From contig NZ_CABPVS010000006.1 in the NCBI RefSeq assembly GCF_902460845.1, positions 125,573 to 175,055 of the forward strand: a stretch of 49,483 nt of DNA. The letters are read 5' to 3'. This document shows, piece by piece, positions 1 to 9,044 of the stretch; the first letter of the stretch is position 1, and every line of letters starts with the position of its first letter. Both the position numbers and the translations under genes were made by a program. Source of the DNA: Campylobacter concisus (GTDB taxonomy: Bacteria > Campylobacterota > Campylobacteria > Campylobacterales > Campylobacteraceae). The notes beneath the pieces were generated by a model that saw only the letters and a list, made by a program, of their open reading frames with translations, had not been told where the DNA came from and ran no database searches.

Positions 1-172
1 AAGCCCTCTGAGCACTCCTTAGAATCTATTTTGTTCTATTCTAAGCTTAAAAATTTATATATAAAAGATCATTAAATAATCCTTTTAAAATAAAGTATTT
101 TTATAAATTATAAAAAACAACATATGTTCGCAACTTTTATTGAACTATTCGCAACTTTTATTGAATTTCACA
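1..172. mobile_element. Terminus of a Mu-like or Tn7-like transposable element (partial)
   Basis: The comM reading frame is native down to base 173 and then runs into unrelated AT-rich DNA. Read outward from comM on the minus strand, the foreign DNA begins TGTGAAA (172 to 166). It then carries two direct copies of TTCAATAAAAGTTGCGAA (165-148 and 144-127), 21 bp apart. A 5'-TG terminus followed by repeats about two helical turns apart is the layout of transposase-binding sites at the ends of Mu-type phages and Tn7-type transposons (family knowledge). The rest (1-126) is AT-rich, with an AAGGAG-like site near 10-20 on the minus strand that may precede the element's first gene. No transposase lies in the window, so the element type is inferred. 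Confidence 0.6.
127..165. repeat. Two 18-bp direct repeats, 21-bp period (putative transposase sites)
   Basis: TTCGCAACTTTTATTGAA occurs at 127-144 and again, identical, at 148-165, separated by CTA. The second copy lies 7 bp from the inferred element boundary at 172/173. Identical copies at about two helical turns suggest paired protein-binding sites. Confidence 0.8.
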
Positions 173-1045
173 GCCTCCGCCAAAGATCGAGCTTTTTGTT
201 GAGGTGTGGTGCGGTGAGCGAAAGGCTCTAGTGCTTGTAAATTCGCTATCTTGAAGGTTTAAAGAGCGGTAGGCGGCAGACTTTAGCACCTCCTCTAAAC
301 TTTGTGGCGCCATGATATAGACTAGGCGTTTTGCACACATGCTCTTGCCACTGCCTGGGCTACCTTCAAATAAAATATTGTGCATGCCAACGGCTGCGAT
401 AACGCAGGCTCTTTTGGCTCTTTCTTGACCCAAAACATCCTTAAAATCAAGCTCGTAATTTAAATTTGGGACATATCTTTTGCCAGAAATTTCTATCACG
501 TTTGAAAATAGCTCATGCGTGGCGATAAAACGTATACTTTTTGTAAATTCTGCGTCATTAAAAAATCTAATCGCCTCTTTTAGAGTACTAACCGCATAAA
601 TCTCTAAATTTGGGATCATAGAAGCCTTTTGTGCTATCTCTTTTGGTACTAGAATTTTTGTATTTTTTACCTGTGTGCTTAAAAAAAGAAGGATTGAGAA
701 TAAATTTACTGTACTTTTTACGCTTCCATCAAGCCCAAGCTCGCCAAAGACAAAAATTTTCTCTAAGCTTTTTGCCTTTTGAAGAGCTATAAGAAGAGCG
801 ATAGCCAGGTCAAAATGCGAGCCGCTTTTTGGCAGGTCGGATGGGGATAAATTTATGGTTATCTTTTGTGCTGGAAAAGAAAAATCAAGTGCTAGAAGTG
901 CTGCTTTTACGCGTTCTGTACTCTCTTTGATGCTTGTGCTTGCAAGCCCAACGATGCTAAAACCAGGAAGCCCACGAGAGAAGATAGACTCAACATCAAT
1001 TATCTTTAGCCCATCGCCATAAGTAGCACATCTTAAAGACTTCAT
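158..1045 (-). pseudogene. comM: ComM/YifB-type Mg-chelatase-like AAA ATPase, truncated by an insertion
   Basis: ComM/YifB is a hexameric AAA+ branch-migration helicase that helps integrate donor DNA during natural transformation. The 295-codon frame holds the N-terminal ChlI-like domain (about residues 1-170) and the start of the ATPase, with Walker A GSPGSGKS at 228-235 and the family string RSPHHTSTKSSIFGGG at 276-291. Intact proteins are about 500 residues. Here Walker B, sensor and arginine-finger regions are missing, because after Gly291 the frame enters element DNA and ends four codons later (CEIQ-stop). The ATG overlaps the def stop by 4 nt, so it is the last gene of the tig-clpP-def operon. 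The product should lack ATP hydrolysis. The rest of the gene presumably lies beyond the element, left of the window. Confidence 0.9.
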
Positions 1046-1566
1046 GAAGCTTTTTCTTTTTTTTGCTTTTTGTATTCCTTATCAAATTTTTTACGTTTAT
1101 TAAAGCCTATTTTTTCTATAAAAAGATGTCCATCTAAATGATCATTTTCATGCTGGATAGCAATAGCCAAAAGCCCATCAGCTCTTAAGCTTTGTTCTTT
1201 GCCAAAACGGTCTTGATATTTTATGCCAACAGTCTCACTTCTTTTTACCTCTTCATAAAAGCCAGGCACGCTAAGGCAGCCCTCTTGGTAGATGCACTCA
1301 CCCTCACGTAGCTCAAATTTTGGATTTATTATCTCAATTAGATTTTCTTTATCTTGCACGCCTTCTTCGTTAACTAAATTTATAATAAAAATTCTTTTTG
1401 CGATACCTATCTGAATAGCAGCAAGGCCGATGCCTTCTTTTGCGATCATCGTATCATACATATCATCAAGTAGTTTGTGAAGTTCCTCATCAAAATTTTT
1501 AACCTCTTTTGAGACTTCGTAAAGCTTTTTATTTGGATAAGATAAAACCTCTAAGATCAAGCTCAA
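1042..1566 (-). CDS. def: Peptide deformylase
   Basis: Metalloenzyme that removes the N-formyl group from nascent proteins. All three family motifs are visible: [10 protein letters not shown] (45-54; Ile replaces the usual Pro, which I recall as normal in epsilonproteobacterial deformylases), EGCLSVPG (95-102, metal ligand Cys97) and QHENDH (138-143, ligands His139 and His143, catalytic Glu140). At 174 aa it has normal length. The annotated start is TTG at 1566. A second in-frame TTG two codons on (1560) is better spaced from the AGGAG and may be the true start. It follows the GGDEF-like gene by 8 nt and overlaps comM by 4 nt. Its neighbours tig and clpP also act on newly made proteins. Confidence 0.95.
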   Translation of the reverse strand: MSLILEVLSYPNKKLYEVSKEVKNFDEELHKLLDDMYDTMIAKEGIGLAAIQIGIAKRIFIINLVNEEGVQDKENLIEIINPKFELREGECIYQEGCLSVPGFYEEVKRSETVGIKYQDRFGKEQSLRADGLLAIAIQHENDHLDGHLFIEKIGFNKRKKFDKEYKKQKKEKAS

Positions 1567-1574
1567 ACTCCTAC

Positions 1575-2597
1575 TTATTCACCCAAAAATATAGGCTGCT
1601 TATCATCTTGTGTTAGTATTAGTTGATCTAACGAGTAAGAGATTAATTCTTCAGCACTTCTTGTTTTTGTTATCATGCTTGAAACCACTTGGATATCAAG
1701 CTTGCACTCTTCACCATCAATCTTCCAAGGTATAGATGAAAGCATATTTAAAATTCTGCTACCGGCTTGTTTTGTGCCATTTTCATCAGTATATTTCATA
1801 ACCATAGCAAAACAGCCATCACCGTAATGAGCTACTATATCACTTCTTCTAGAAGTTCTTAAAAGAAGCTGTGATATAGCTTTATACATATTGTTTCGCT
1901 CTTTTAAATTTTTAACACGATTTGTAAATCTATCTTTTGCTCTTACTAGTAAAAAAGATGCGTTATAGCCATATCTTTTAACGGCTTCTACTTCACTTTG
2001 CACTGTGGCTACTAGAAATTTTTTATTATAGACGTCATATGTCGTATCGTAAATCGACTGCTCTTCAATAGATTTAAGCATCTTGGCTACTTCGTCATAG
2101 CTTACTTTAATGACATCAAGATGTTTATCCATAAGGCTGTTTAATTTTATTAGGTCATGATTAAATGCGCTTAAAACATTTTGAAGAGCTAGGATATTTG
2201 TATTGTTTTTGAGTGCATCCATACGCTTTTGCACTAGGCCTCTCATGATGCCTAAATTTTTATAGATTAGCACCACGGCTTGAAGCATACTTTTTATCTG
2301 GATAAATCCTTGCTTTATCTCTTTTTCAATAGATATATTGCTGCCTGATGGTACTGAGATCTCGGAATTTATAACTATCATATCACCGATCTCTTTTCTA
2401 AATTCATCAGGCTGTCCATCAAGCATTTTCTCAAAATAAATAGAGTAATTGTTTGGCGTAGATGGAACATTATCGTCACTTAATTCATGCAAAACATTTT
2501 CTGAAAATCTGTAGATATCTACCTTTTCTTTTTCTAGAGTATGTTTTACTTCAACCGCTTTTTTCTTAGGGTCTGGTGCATTATCTATCTTTATCAC
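1575..2597 (-). CDS. Degenerate GGDEF-domain protein
   Basis: A 340-aa protein with a largely helical N-terminal half (about 1-180) and a C-terminal GGDEF fold (about 185-335; [12 protein letters not shown] near 184-195 matches the start of the domain). The signature loop that should read GGDEF reads GDGCF (259-263, in [10 protein letters not shown]), so the metal-binding Asp/Glu pair is lost and diguanylate cyclase activity is unlikely. There is no membrane segment or signal peptide, so it should be cytoplasmic. GTG start preceded by AAGG, with 8-nt gaps to both clpP and def. A c-di-GMP/GTP-binding or scaffold role is possible. The link to protein turnover rests only on its place between clpP and def. 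Confidence 0.75.
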   Translation of the reverse strand: MIKIDNAPDPKKKAVEVKHTLEKEKVDIYRFSENVLHELSDDNVPSTPNNYSIYFEKMLDGQPDEFRKEIGDMIVINSEISVPSGSNISIEKEIKQGFIQIKSMLQAVVLIYKNLGIMRGLVQKRMDALKNNTNILALQNVLSAFNHDLIKLNSLMDKHLDVIKVSYDEVAKMLKSIEEQSIYDTTYDVYNKKFLVATVQSEVEAVKRYGYNASFLLVRAKDRFTNRVKNLKERNNMYKAISQLLLRTSRRSDIVAHYGDGCFAMVMKYTDENGTKQAGSRILNMLSSIPWKIDGEECKLDIQVVSSMITKTRSAEELISYSLDQLILTQDDKQPIFLGE

Positions 2598-2605
2598 TTT
2601 GGGCC

Positions 2606-3196
2606 TTATTTAAAACTTTTCTCCAAAATTTTATCAACAAGTCCGTACTCTTTGGCTTCGGCCGAACTCATAAAAAAGTCACGTTCAGTATCTTTTACGA
2701 TCTTACTTAGCTTCTGACCTGTATTTTTGGCCAAAATTCCGTTTAAAATCTCTTTCATACGCAAAATTTCACGAGCTTGTATCTCGATATCAGTCGCTTG
2801 TCCTCTAGCACCGCCAAGTGGTTGGTGTATCATGATGCGAGAATTTGGCAATGCATATCTTTTACCTGGCGCGCCACAGCTTAGCAAAAATGCACCCATA
2901 CTAGCAGCCTGACCGATACAGATCGTGCAAACATCTGGCTTTATGTAGTTCATCGTGTCATAGATACTAAAGCCACTTGTTATCACGCCGCCTGGTGAGT
3001 TTATATAAAGATAGATATCTTTGTCTGGATCCTCAGCCTCTAAAAATAGCAGCTGAGCGACGATAGAAGCGGCCATGCCGTCTTCTATCTCACCACTTAG
3101 CATAACGATCCTGTCTTTTAAAAGACGGGAGTATATATCATAGCTTCGCTCACCTCTACTAGTTCTTTCAACTACGACAGGAACGTAATAGCTCAT
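2606..3196 (-). CDS. clpP: ATP-dependent Clp protease proteolytic subunit
   Basis: Serine peptidase that forms the double-heptamer chamber fed by ClpA/ClpX unfoldases. The 196-aa sequence has the full catalytic triad: Ser99 in GQAASMGAF, His124 in IMIHQPLGG and Asp173 in ERDFF. The ATG overlaps the tig stop by one base (TAATG), which suggests translational coupling. Members of this family are often made with a short N-terminal propeptide. Confidence 0.98.
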   Translation of the reverse strand: MSYYVPVVVERTSRGERSYDIYSRLLKDRIVMLSGEIEDGMAASIVAQLLFLEAEDPDKDIYLYINSPGGVITSGFSIYDTMNYIKPDVCTICIGQAASMGAFLLSCGAPGKRYALPNSRIMIHQPLGGARGQATDIEIQAREILRMKEILNGILAKNTGQKLSKIVKDTERDFFMSSAEAKEYGLVDKILEKSFK

Positions 3197-4527
3197 TACT
3201 CGGCCTTCTCTTTTTTACTTGCTTTTTTTTCGTCTTTTTCTTTGTTAAAGAGCTCACCAAATAGCTTCTCTTCGATCATTGACATCTTTATAGCTGGAAG
3301 CATGCCTTGGTTGCGGTACATATCAAGGTGTGCTTTTGGATCTTGTCCGCTTCTATACGCCTCAAAATAGATCGCTTGAACAACCTCTTGATCGCTTACT
3401 TTTACGCCTCTTACACGAGCTAGTTCATCAATGATGAAAGTTAAACGAACGCTATTTTCAGCGTCTTTTCTAAACTCATCACGTTTTTTAGAAAGAGCAT
3501 CTTTATCCTCTCTAAATTTTTTCATATCATCTGGAGTAAATGAGCTCCATGCGTTTCTAAACTGCATATCAATCTCTTGCTCGACAATATTTTTTGGCAC
3601 GTCAAATTTAAATTTCTCAACCGCAGCTTCAGCAAATTTTGGCTTAAGCTCATCATTTATAAGTTTATAAATTTTCTCTTGGCGGATTTGCTCTTTTATA
3701 CGCTCATCAAGTACCTCTTCAGTTGGTTTTTCTTCATTTGGAAGTAAAGTTTTTAGCATCTCTTCATCTAGTTTTTCAGGAATTTTTTTCTCTTGAATTT
3801 CATGAAGTTTGACTTTAAAAACAGCATCTTTGCCAGCTAAATGTGCAGCGCCGTAGTTTTCTGGGAATTTAACCTCGATATCTTTTTCGCCACCAGCTTT
3901 TATGCCTACCATGCCATCTTCAAAGCCTGGGATGAATTGATTTGAGCCGATCTCAAGCACATAGTTTTCAGCCTTGCCACCATCAAATGCAACGCCATCA
4001 ACAAAGCCTTCAAAGTCAAATTTAGCAAAGTCGCCAACCTTTAGACCTCTTTTGCCATCAATTTTCTCAAGTGGAGCTATCATTTTTAAAAGTTCAGTTT
4101 TTTTCTCATCGATATCTTTTTTCAAAACACGTGGGTTTGAAAACTCAGGTATCAAGCTCTCATAGCCGCTCACATCAACGCTTGGTTTAAATGAAACTGT
4201 TAGCTCAACGTCGATCTTATCATCTTTTCTGTCAAATTTTGAAACGATAGGCTCGCCGATAAGATCATCATTTTTCTTGCCTGCTTGTTTTATAGCCTCA
4301 TCAACAACATCTCTTAAGACATCTTGCTCGGCATCGTTTGTTAGCTCTTTCTCGTAGCGTTTTAGCACAATAGCAACTGGCACATGGCCTTGTCTAAAGC
4401 CGTCTACTTTCATAGTTTTTGTTGCTTTTTTTGCTAGTTTCTCTACGCTAGATTTTATAGCATCTGCACTTATAGTCGTGCTTGCTAAGGTATTTACGCT
4501 ATCTAGAGCTTTTGTTTTGATTTCCAT
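3196..4527 (-). CDS. tig: Trigger factor, ribosome-associated chaperone and prolyl isomerase
   Basis: Binds next to the ribosomal exit tunnel (protein L23) and shields nascent chains. The 443-aa protein has the ribosome-binding signature GFRQGHVP at 43-50, an FKBP-type isomerase domain at about 155-240 ([14 protein letters not shown] ... [11 protein letters not shown]), a long helical C-terminal chaperone body, and a lysine-rich tail. It is the first gene of the minus-strand operon tig-clpP-GGDEF-like-def-comM'. Its promoter should lie in the 137-bp gap shared with divergent folE. Confidence 0.97.
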   Translation of the reverse strand: MEIKTKALDSVNTLASTTISADAIKSSVEKLAKKATKTMKVDGFRQGHVPVAIVLKRYEKELTNDAEQDVLRDVVDEAIKQAGKKNDDLIGEPIVSKFDRKDDKIDVELTVSFKPSVDVSGYESLIPEFSNPRVLKKDIDEKKTELLKMIAPLEKIDGKRGLKVGDFAKFDFEGFVDGVAFDGGKAENYVLEIGSNQFIPGFEDGMVGIKAGGEKDIEVKFPENYGAAHLAGKDAVFKVKLHEIQEKKIPEKLDEEMLKTLLPNEEKPTEEVLDERIKEQIRQEKIYKLINDELKPKFAEAAVEKFKFDVPKNIVEQEIDMQFRNAWSSFTPDDMKKFREDKDALSKKRDEFRKDAENSVRLTFIIDELARVRGVKVSDQEVVQAIYFEAYRSGQDPKAHLDMYRNQGMLPAIKMSMIEEKLFGELFNKEKDEKKASKKEKAE

Positions 4528-4664
4528 CTAATTCCTTTATGAATACAAATTTTTAGCCCAAAATATAGCAGAATTTTCCTTATTTCATTGTAAATTTGTA
4601 AATTTTTATAGATATAAAAGGCGTTTTAACGTAGAATCTAGCAATAAAATTATGGAGAAAATTT

Positions 4665-5237
4665 ATGCAAGAGAGTTTTGAAAATTCGGTTAAAAACATG
4701 CTAACGATTATAGGCGAAGATCCAAATAGAGAAGGCCTTATAAAGACGCCTGAGCGTGTCTTTAAAGCATTTAAATTTCTAACTAGCGGATATGATGAAG
4801 ATCCAAAAGAGGTTCTTGGTGACGCACTTTTTACTAGCTCAAATAACGAAATGGTTCTGATGCGAAACATCGAATTTTACAGTCTTTGCGAGCACCATTT
4901 ATTGCCTATTATCGGCCGTGTGCATGTGGCGTATATCCCAAATGGCAAGGTCGTTGGGCTTAGTAAAATTCCACGCATGGTAAATATCTACGCAAGACGC
5001 TTGCAAATTCAAGAGCAAATGACTGAGCAGATAGCAAAAGCACTTGAGGACGTAATAGCTCCAAAAGGTGTTGGAGTTGTCGTCGAGGCTAGACATATGT
5101 GCGTTGAGATGAGGGGTGTGCAAAAGATAAACTCAACCACCACGACCTCAGCGCTTAGAGGTTGCTTTATCAAAAACGCAGACACAAGGCGAGAATTTTT
5201 TTCGCTTATAAACTCTCCTAGGGAAACGCATTTTTGA
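4665..5237 (+). CDS. folE: GTP cyclohydrolase I
   Basis: Converts GTP to 7,8-dihydroneopterin triphosphate, the first step of folate (and in some bacteria queuosine) biosynthesis. At 190 aa it has the zinc ligands Cys75 and His78 in SLCEHHLLP and Cys146 in RHMCVEMRG, plus the core motifs [15 protein letters not shown] and [10 protein letters not shown]. The ATG follows GGAGAA. The stop overlaps the fliI TTG start (TTGA), the same folE-fliI order I recall from C. jejuni. Confidence 0.97.
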   Translation: MQESFENSVKNMLTIIGEDPNREGLIKTPERVFKAFKFLTSGYDEDPKEVLGDALFTSSNNEMVLMRNIEFYSLCEHHLLPIIGRVHVAYIPNGKVVGLSKIPRMVNIYARRLQIQEQMTEQIAKALEDVIAPKGVGVVVEARHMCVEMRGVQKINSTTTTSALRGCFIKNADTRREFFSLINSPRETHF

Positions 5238-6541
5238 GCTTAGAGCATATAAATTTAAAGCTTAAAGAGGGCATGAAGCTCTCAAACACCTTTGGCATCA
5301 TAACTAAAATCACAGCTACTACTATCGAGATCACTGGACTTCGTCCAAGCATCGGAGACATCGTGCGAATAGTCGCAAAAGATAAGAGCAAAAATGGTCT
5401 TGGCATGGTTACACAGATAAAGACAGATGGCGCTTATATCAGCCCATTTGGCTTTGTTGAGGGATTTAGGATAGGCGACTTCGTCTATGAGAGCGATCAG
5501 GGCATGAGCATACCGGTGGGGCCAAATTTGCTAGGCCGCGTGGTCGATCCATTTATGAAGCCCATAGACGGCAAAGGAGTGATTGAAACGACTGAATATA
5601 TGCCGATCATGAGAGCGCCGATAGATGCGATGAAAAGAGGGCTTATAAACGAGCCATTTAGCGTTGGTATAAAGACGATAGATGGACTGCTTACTTGCGG
5701 CAAGGGGCAAAAGCTGGGAATTTTTGCAGGTTCAGGCGTGGGTAAATCAACTCTTATGGGTATGATCGTAAAAAACACACTAGCACCGATAAAAGTAGTC
5801 GCACTAATAGGCGAGCGCGGCCGTGAGGTGCCTGAATTTATCGAGAAAAACCTAGGCGGTGACCTAGATGGTACGGTCATCATCGTAGCGACCAGTGATG
5901 ATAGCTCTCTCATGCGAAAATACGGCGCATTTTGTGCGATGAGCGTGGCTGAGTACTTCAAACAACAAGGAAATGACGTGCTTTTCATCATGGATAGCGT
6001 AACACGTTTTGCGATGGCACAGCGCGAGATCGGCCTTGCGCTTGGCGAGCCACCTACATCAAAAGGCTATCCACCAAGCTCACTCACGCTCTTACCACAG
6101 CTAATGGAGCGCGCCGGCAAAGAGGAGGGTAAGGGCAGTATCACGGCATTTTTCACCGTGCTAGTTGAAGGCGATGATATGAGCGATCCGATAGCTGACC
6201 AAAGCCGCTCTATCCTAGACGGCCACATCGTGCTAAGTCGTGAGCTAACGGACTTTGGCATATATCCACCTATCAATATCCAAAACTCGGCCTCGCGTGT
6301 CATGGGCGATGTGATCAGCAAAGAGCACAAGCTAAATGCGATGAAATTTAAGCGTCTTTACTCGCTTTTAAAAGAAAACGAAGTCTTGCTTCGTATCGGT
6401 GCTTATCAAAAGGGTAGCGACAAGGAGCTTGATCTTGCGATCTCGAAGAAAGAATTTATGGAGAGCTTCTTAAAACAGAGCTCAGAAGAGGTCTTTGCGC
6501 TTGAAGAGGTCGAAGAGCTGCTTGACAAGATCAATCAGTAG
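5234..6541 (+). CDS. fliI: Flagellum-specific ATPase FliI
   Basis: ATPase of the flagellar type III export apparatus, related to the F1 beta subunit, working with FliH and FliJ at the cytoplasmic base of the export gate. The 435-aa product has an N-terminal beta-barrel domain (about 1-90), Walker A AGSGVGKS (165-172), and the strings [20 protein letters not shown] and [10 protein letters not shown] characteristic of export ATPases. The start is TTG at 5234, inside the folE stop (TTGA), with no other flagellar gene beside it. Dispersed flagellar genes are normal in Campylobacter. Confidence 0.97.
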   Translation: MSLEHINLKLKEGMKLSNTFGIITKITATTIEITGLRPSIGDIVRIVAKDKSKNGLGMVTQIKTDGAYISPFGFVEGFRIGDFVYESDQGMSIPVGPNLLGRVVDPFMKPIDGKGVIETTEYMPIMRAPIDAMKRGLINEPFSVGIKTIDGLLTCGKGQKLGIFAGSGVGKSTLMGMIVKNTLAPIKVVALIGERGREVPEFIEKNLGGDLDGTVIIVATSDDSSLMRKYGAFCAMSVAEYFKQQGNDVLFIMDSVTRFAMAQREIGLALGEPPTSKGYPPSSLTLLPQLMERAGKEEGKGSITAFFTVLVEGDDMSDPIADQSRSILDGHIVLSRELTDFGIYPPINIQNSASRVMGDVISKEHKLNAMKFKRLYSLLKENEVLLRIGAYQKGSDKELDLAISKKEFMESFLKQSSEEVFALEEVEELLDKINQ

Positions 6542-7310
6542 ATTTCTAAAATTTCAAGCTTTTTTACAAAATTTGGCTGCTAAAAATATAATCAATTTTT
6601 TATACTAATTGTTAAAGTGATCACGCATTACTTCTTTGTTTCGGATGTAAAAATTGCACTCAAAGACCTATAAATTTCTATTTTTTCATCTCTTTTTTAA
6701 TTTCAAAAAGTGCTACTACAAATATCATAGAAGAGAATTTGAAATTTATGGACTTTTTATTTTAAACTTCGTAAGGACGGTATTTTGTGTTACGCAAAAT
6801 GACAAGGTTTTAGTAAAACTCTTTCTAAGTACCATACGCATTCCAAACAGCGATCACAAAGTGGGCAAATTTCAAAATTTGGGTTTTACAAAAACTTACT
6901 CATTTACAAAACTGCGGTAGTAAATTTGAAACAGGCGAGCAAGCTAAATTTATACTAAGTGATTATGCGCTGATATCTGTCTTGCTGTAAATTTTGGTAG
7001 CAATCATGGCGTAAATTTAACTATGAAAGCAAAATTTTACGTTTATATCAGTAATCCCTAGCGCTTTAGACTTTGCCAAGTGACGCAAAGCATATGCTAC
7101 ATGAGATAGTAAAATTTGGAAGAGCTTAATAGCCAAAACCTATTTTTTCTCATCAAAGCTTAAGTTTAGCTCACACTTTCCATGACTTTGGCGGCGGCAA
7201 ACGCATAAATTCTAATTAGGTAAAAGCAAATTTCTCGTCAATGTCAGTGGCTCTTGCTATATTTATATTTATTTAAATTTATACAAACAATAAAATCAAG
7301 AGAGAAAGGC
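6542..7310. other. Gene-free gap with relic sequence
   Basis: A 769-bp gap between fliI and the convergent AAA ATPase gene. The only open frame of note (6654-6920, plus) has a composition unlike a protein, no good ribosome-binding site and no recognisable family. The stretch at about 7124-7195 is a decayed copy of the 3' end of the neighbouring AAA ATPase gene (separate entry). The remainder (6542-7120) has patches of moderate G+C that look like eroded coding sequence, which I could not identify. Confidence 0.6.
7124..7195 (-). pseudogene. Relic of the 3' end of the adjacent AAA ATPase gene
   Basis: Compared by eye with 7309-7380, this stretch keeps long matches in the same order, such as CTTAA-AGCCAAA, TTTTT-TC-TCA-CAAA-CTT and AGTTTAGCTC. 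On the minus strand it reads CELNLSFDEKK-stop, against RELNSSFGEDKK in the intact gene. It therefore descends from a second copy of the gene's C-terminal end, now with a stop in place of Met573. The rest of the copy is not recognisable. Confidence 0.75.
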
Positions 7311-9044
7311 TTAAGAGCCAAATCCCATCTTTTTATCCTCACCAAAACTTGAGTTTAGCTCGCGCTCTATCGTCGTTTTGAAGTCCTCAAAGGTAAAAAT
7401 CCCATCATCTTTTATCGCTACTTTTAAAGCAGTATTTTTTAGCGCAAGGACGATCTGAGCGCCACTTAGGTTAAACTCAGCCAGTCTTTCTACGCTAAAG
7501 CCATCTTCAAAGCTCGCATTTTCAGGCAAAATTTTACGCCAAATGGCAAGCCTGCCGTTAAAATCAGGCTTTTTAAACTCGATCTTGTAGTCAAACCTTC
7601 TAGAAAACGCAACATCAAGGCTTTGTAAGAAATTTGTCGTAGCGATTAGCACGCCTTCAAAGCGCTCGATCTGCTCTAAAAAGATATTTTGCATTTGATT
7701 ATGCATCTTTTCAGCCCCGCTCGAGCTCTCCACTCTCGTGCTTAAAAACTGATCGGCCTCGTTTAGCAAAAGTACCGGCTCACTGCCACTTTTTTTGCAA
7801 ATTTCTTTGTAAGTATCAAAAATTTTCCTTACATTTTGCTCGCTCTCTCCGACATATTTACTTAAAATTTTTGAGCAGTCAAAGCTTAAAATTTGCTTCT
7901 TTAGGCTTTTTGCAAGCCCAACGGCACTCATGGTTTTACCAGTGCCAGGCTCGCCGTAAAAGATGATCTTGGCATCTATATTTTTCCTAGTTTTTATGCC
8001 CCAGCTGCTAAGTCTGGCGAGCACTTTTTTATCGACTTGTTTTAGTATTGTGCTTAAAAGCTGCTTTGTCTTTTCATTTAGCACGACGTCTTCTAGGCTA
8101 GTTACCGGCTCAATGAGTTCAAAAATTTCTTGCTCTTTTACTAGGCTTTCGATCTTGATCTTCTTGCTATTTTTGTCATTTTTTGGGTGCATTATGCTTT
8201 GCAAAATATCTTCATTTATAAAAAAGCTCTTGCTTACATTGCCATAAGCGTTTAAAACCTCGTCATAATCGATCAGCGCACCTTCAATGAGCCTTGAGCC
8301 GTCCTCTAAAAGCGTGCGATTTTTGATGCGTTCAAACTCGTCTTTGCTTATTAGTCCGACTAGTGTGTTTAGATCACGGCCGTTCTCAAAGTCGCCCGCG
8401 TACTCCTCTTTTAAAAGGGCTAAAAATATGATCTGCTCTTTTTCGTCAAGTGAGTTTTCTTTAAAAATTTGCTCTATTTTTAGGCTGATCTTGCTTAGTT
8501 TTACGCGCTCGTTGATTCGCTTTGTAAGTTCAGAAATTTGTTCATTTATTCGCTTTTTGGCATCACTTGAGCTGTTTTCAAAAATAGCAGCCTTTGAGTA
8601 AAGCTCCACCTTTAAAAACTGATCTTTTAAATACTCCAAATGATCCTCATATGGCGTAAGTTCTGGCAAATTTATATCAGCGTTACCATCTTCAAGAATT
8701 TTTAAAAATGTGGCTGATAGAGAAATTTCAGAATGAAGCAACGAAAGAAGCCCTTGAGCTGAAGCCCTTTGTGTGCTCTCAGGTATTTTAAAAAGACCAT
8801 AATTTTGTACAATCCAACCGCTATCAAGCAAATTTTTTATAAATTTTAGATACAAAAGCTGCTTATCATTTTGCGTGCCAAAGACTGCTCCAAGTAGCTC
8901 AAAAACGCTCATATTAGCTGTTCCTTGCACATAAGCTTTACTTAGATATTTTAAAATTTCTCCCTCTTCATCGCCGCACTTTATCAGCTCATAAATTTTG
9001 CTTTTTTTGAGGTCCTGGTTTAAAAAATCAAGCAAGTATTTCAC
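7311..9044 (-). CDS. AAA-family ATPase with a large helical N-terminal region
   Basis: A 577-aa protein. Residues 1-320 are mostly helical and unfamiliar, with charged coiled-coil-like stretches around 160-200. Residues 320-570 are a classic single AAA module: Walker A GEPGTGKT (364-371), Walker B VLLLNEAD (424-431, with Asn where Asp is usual but the catalytic Glu kept), sensor 1 ATTN (468-471) and arginine fingers Arg482/Arg483 in FSRRFD. The GTG start overlaps the fadD stop (TAGTG), so the two are coupled. The module resembles unfoldase or remodelling ATPases of the FtsH/spastin/CbbX type. The substrate is unknown. A role in maintaining the fatty-acid proteins upstream is possible but rests on position alone. 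Confidence 0.85.
   Translation of the reverse strand: MKYLLDFLNQDLKKSKIYELIKCGDEEGEILKYLSKAYVQGTANMSVFELLGAVFGTQNDKQLLYLKFIKNLLDSGWIVQNYGLFKIPESTQRASAQGLLSLLHSEISLSATFLKILEDGNADINLPELTPYEDHLEYLKDQFLKVELYSKAAIFENSSSDAKKRINEQISELTKRINERVKLSKISLKIEQIFKENSLDEKEQIIFLALLKEEYAGDFENGRDLNTLVGLISKDEFERIKNRTLLEDGSRLIEGALIDYDEVLNAYGNVSKSFFINEDILQSIMHPKNDKNSKKIKIESLVKEQEIFELIEPVTSLEDVVLNEKTKQLLSTILKQVDKKVLARLSSWGIKTRKNIDAKIIFYGEPGTGKTMSAVGLAKSLKKQILSFDCSKILSKYVGESEQNVRKIFDTYKEICKKSGSEPVLLLNEADQFLSTRVESSSGAEKMHNQMQNIFLEQIERFEGVLIATTNFLQSLDVAFSRRFDYKIEFKKPDFNGRLAIWRKILPENASFEDGFSVERLAEFNLSGAQIVLALKNTALKVAIKDDGIFTFEDFKTTIERELNSSFGEDKKMGFGS

Noticed and set aside
5497-5991. A 164-codon open frame antisense to fliI
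   Set aside because: fliI is complete and carries all catalytic motifs on the other strand; the antisense frame has no family resemblance and reflects codon bias.
6654-6920. An 88-codon open frame downstream of fliI
   Set aside because: Composition dominated by Phe/Lys/Tyr from AT-rich DNA, no ribosome-binding site and no recognisable motif; treated as part of a decayed gap.
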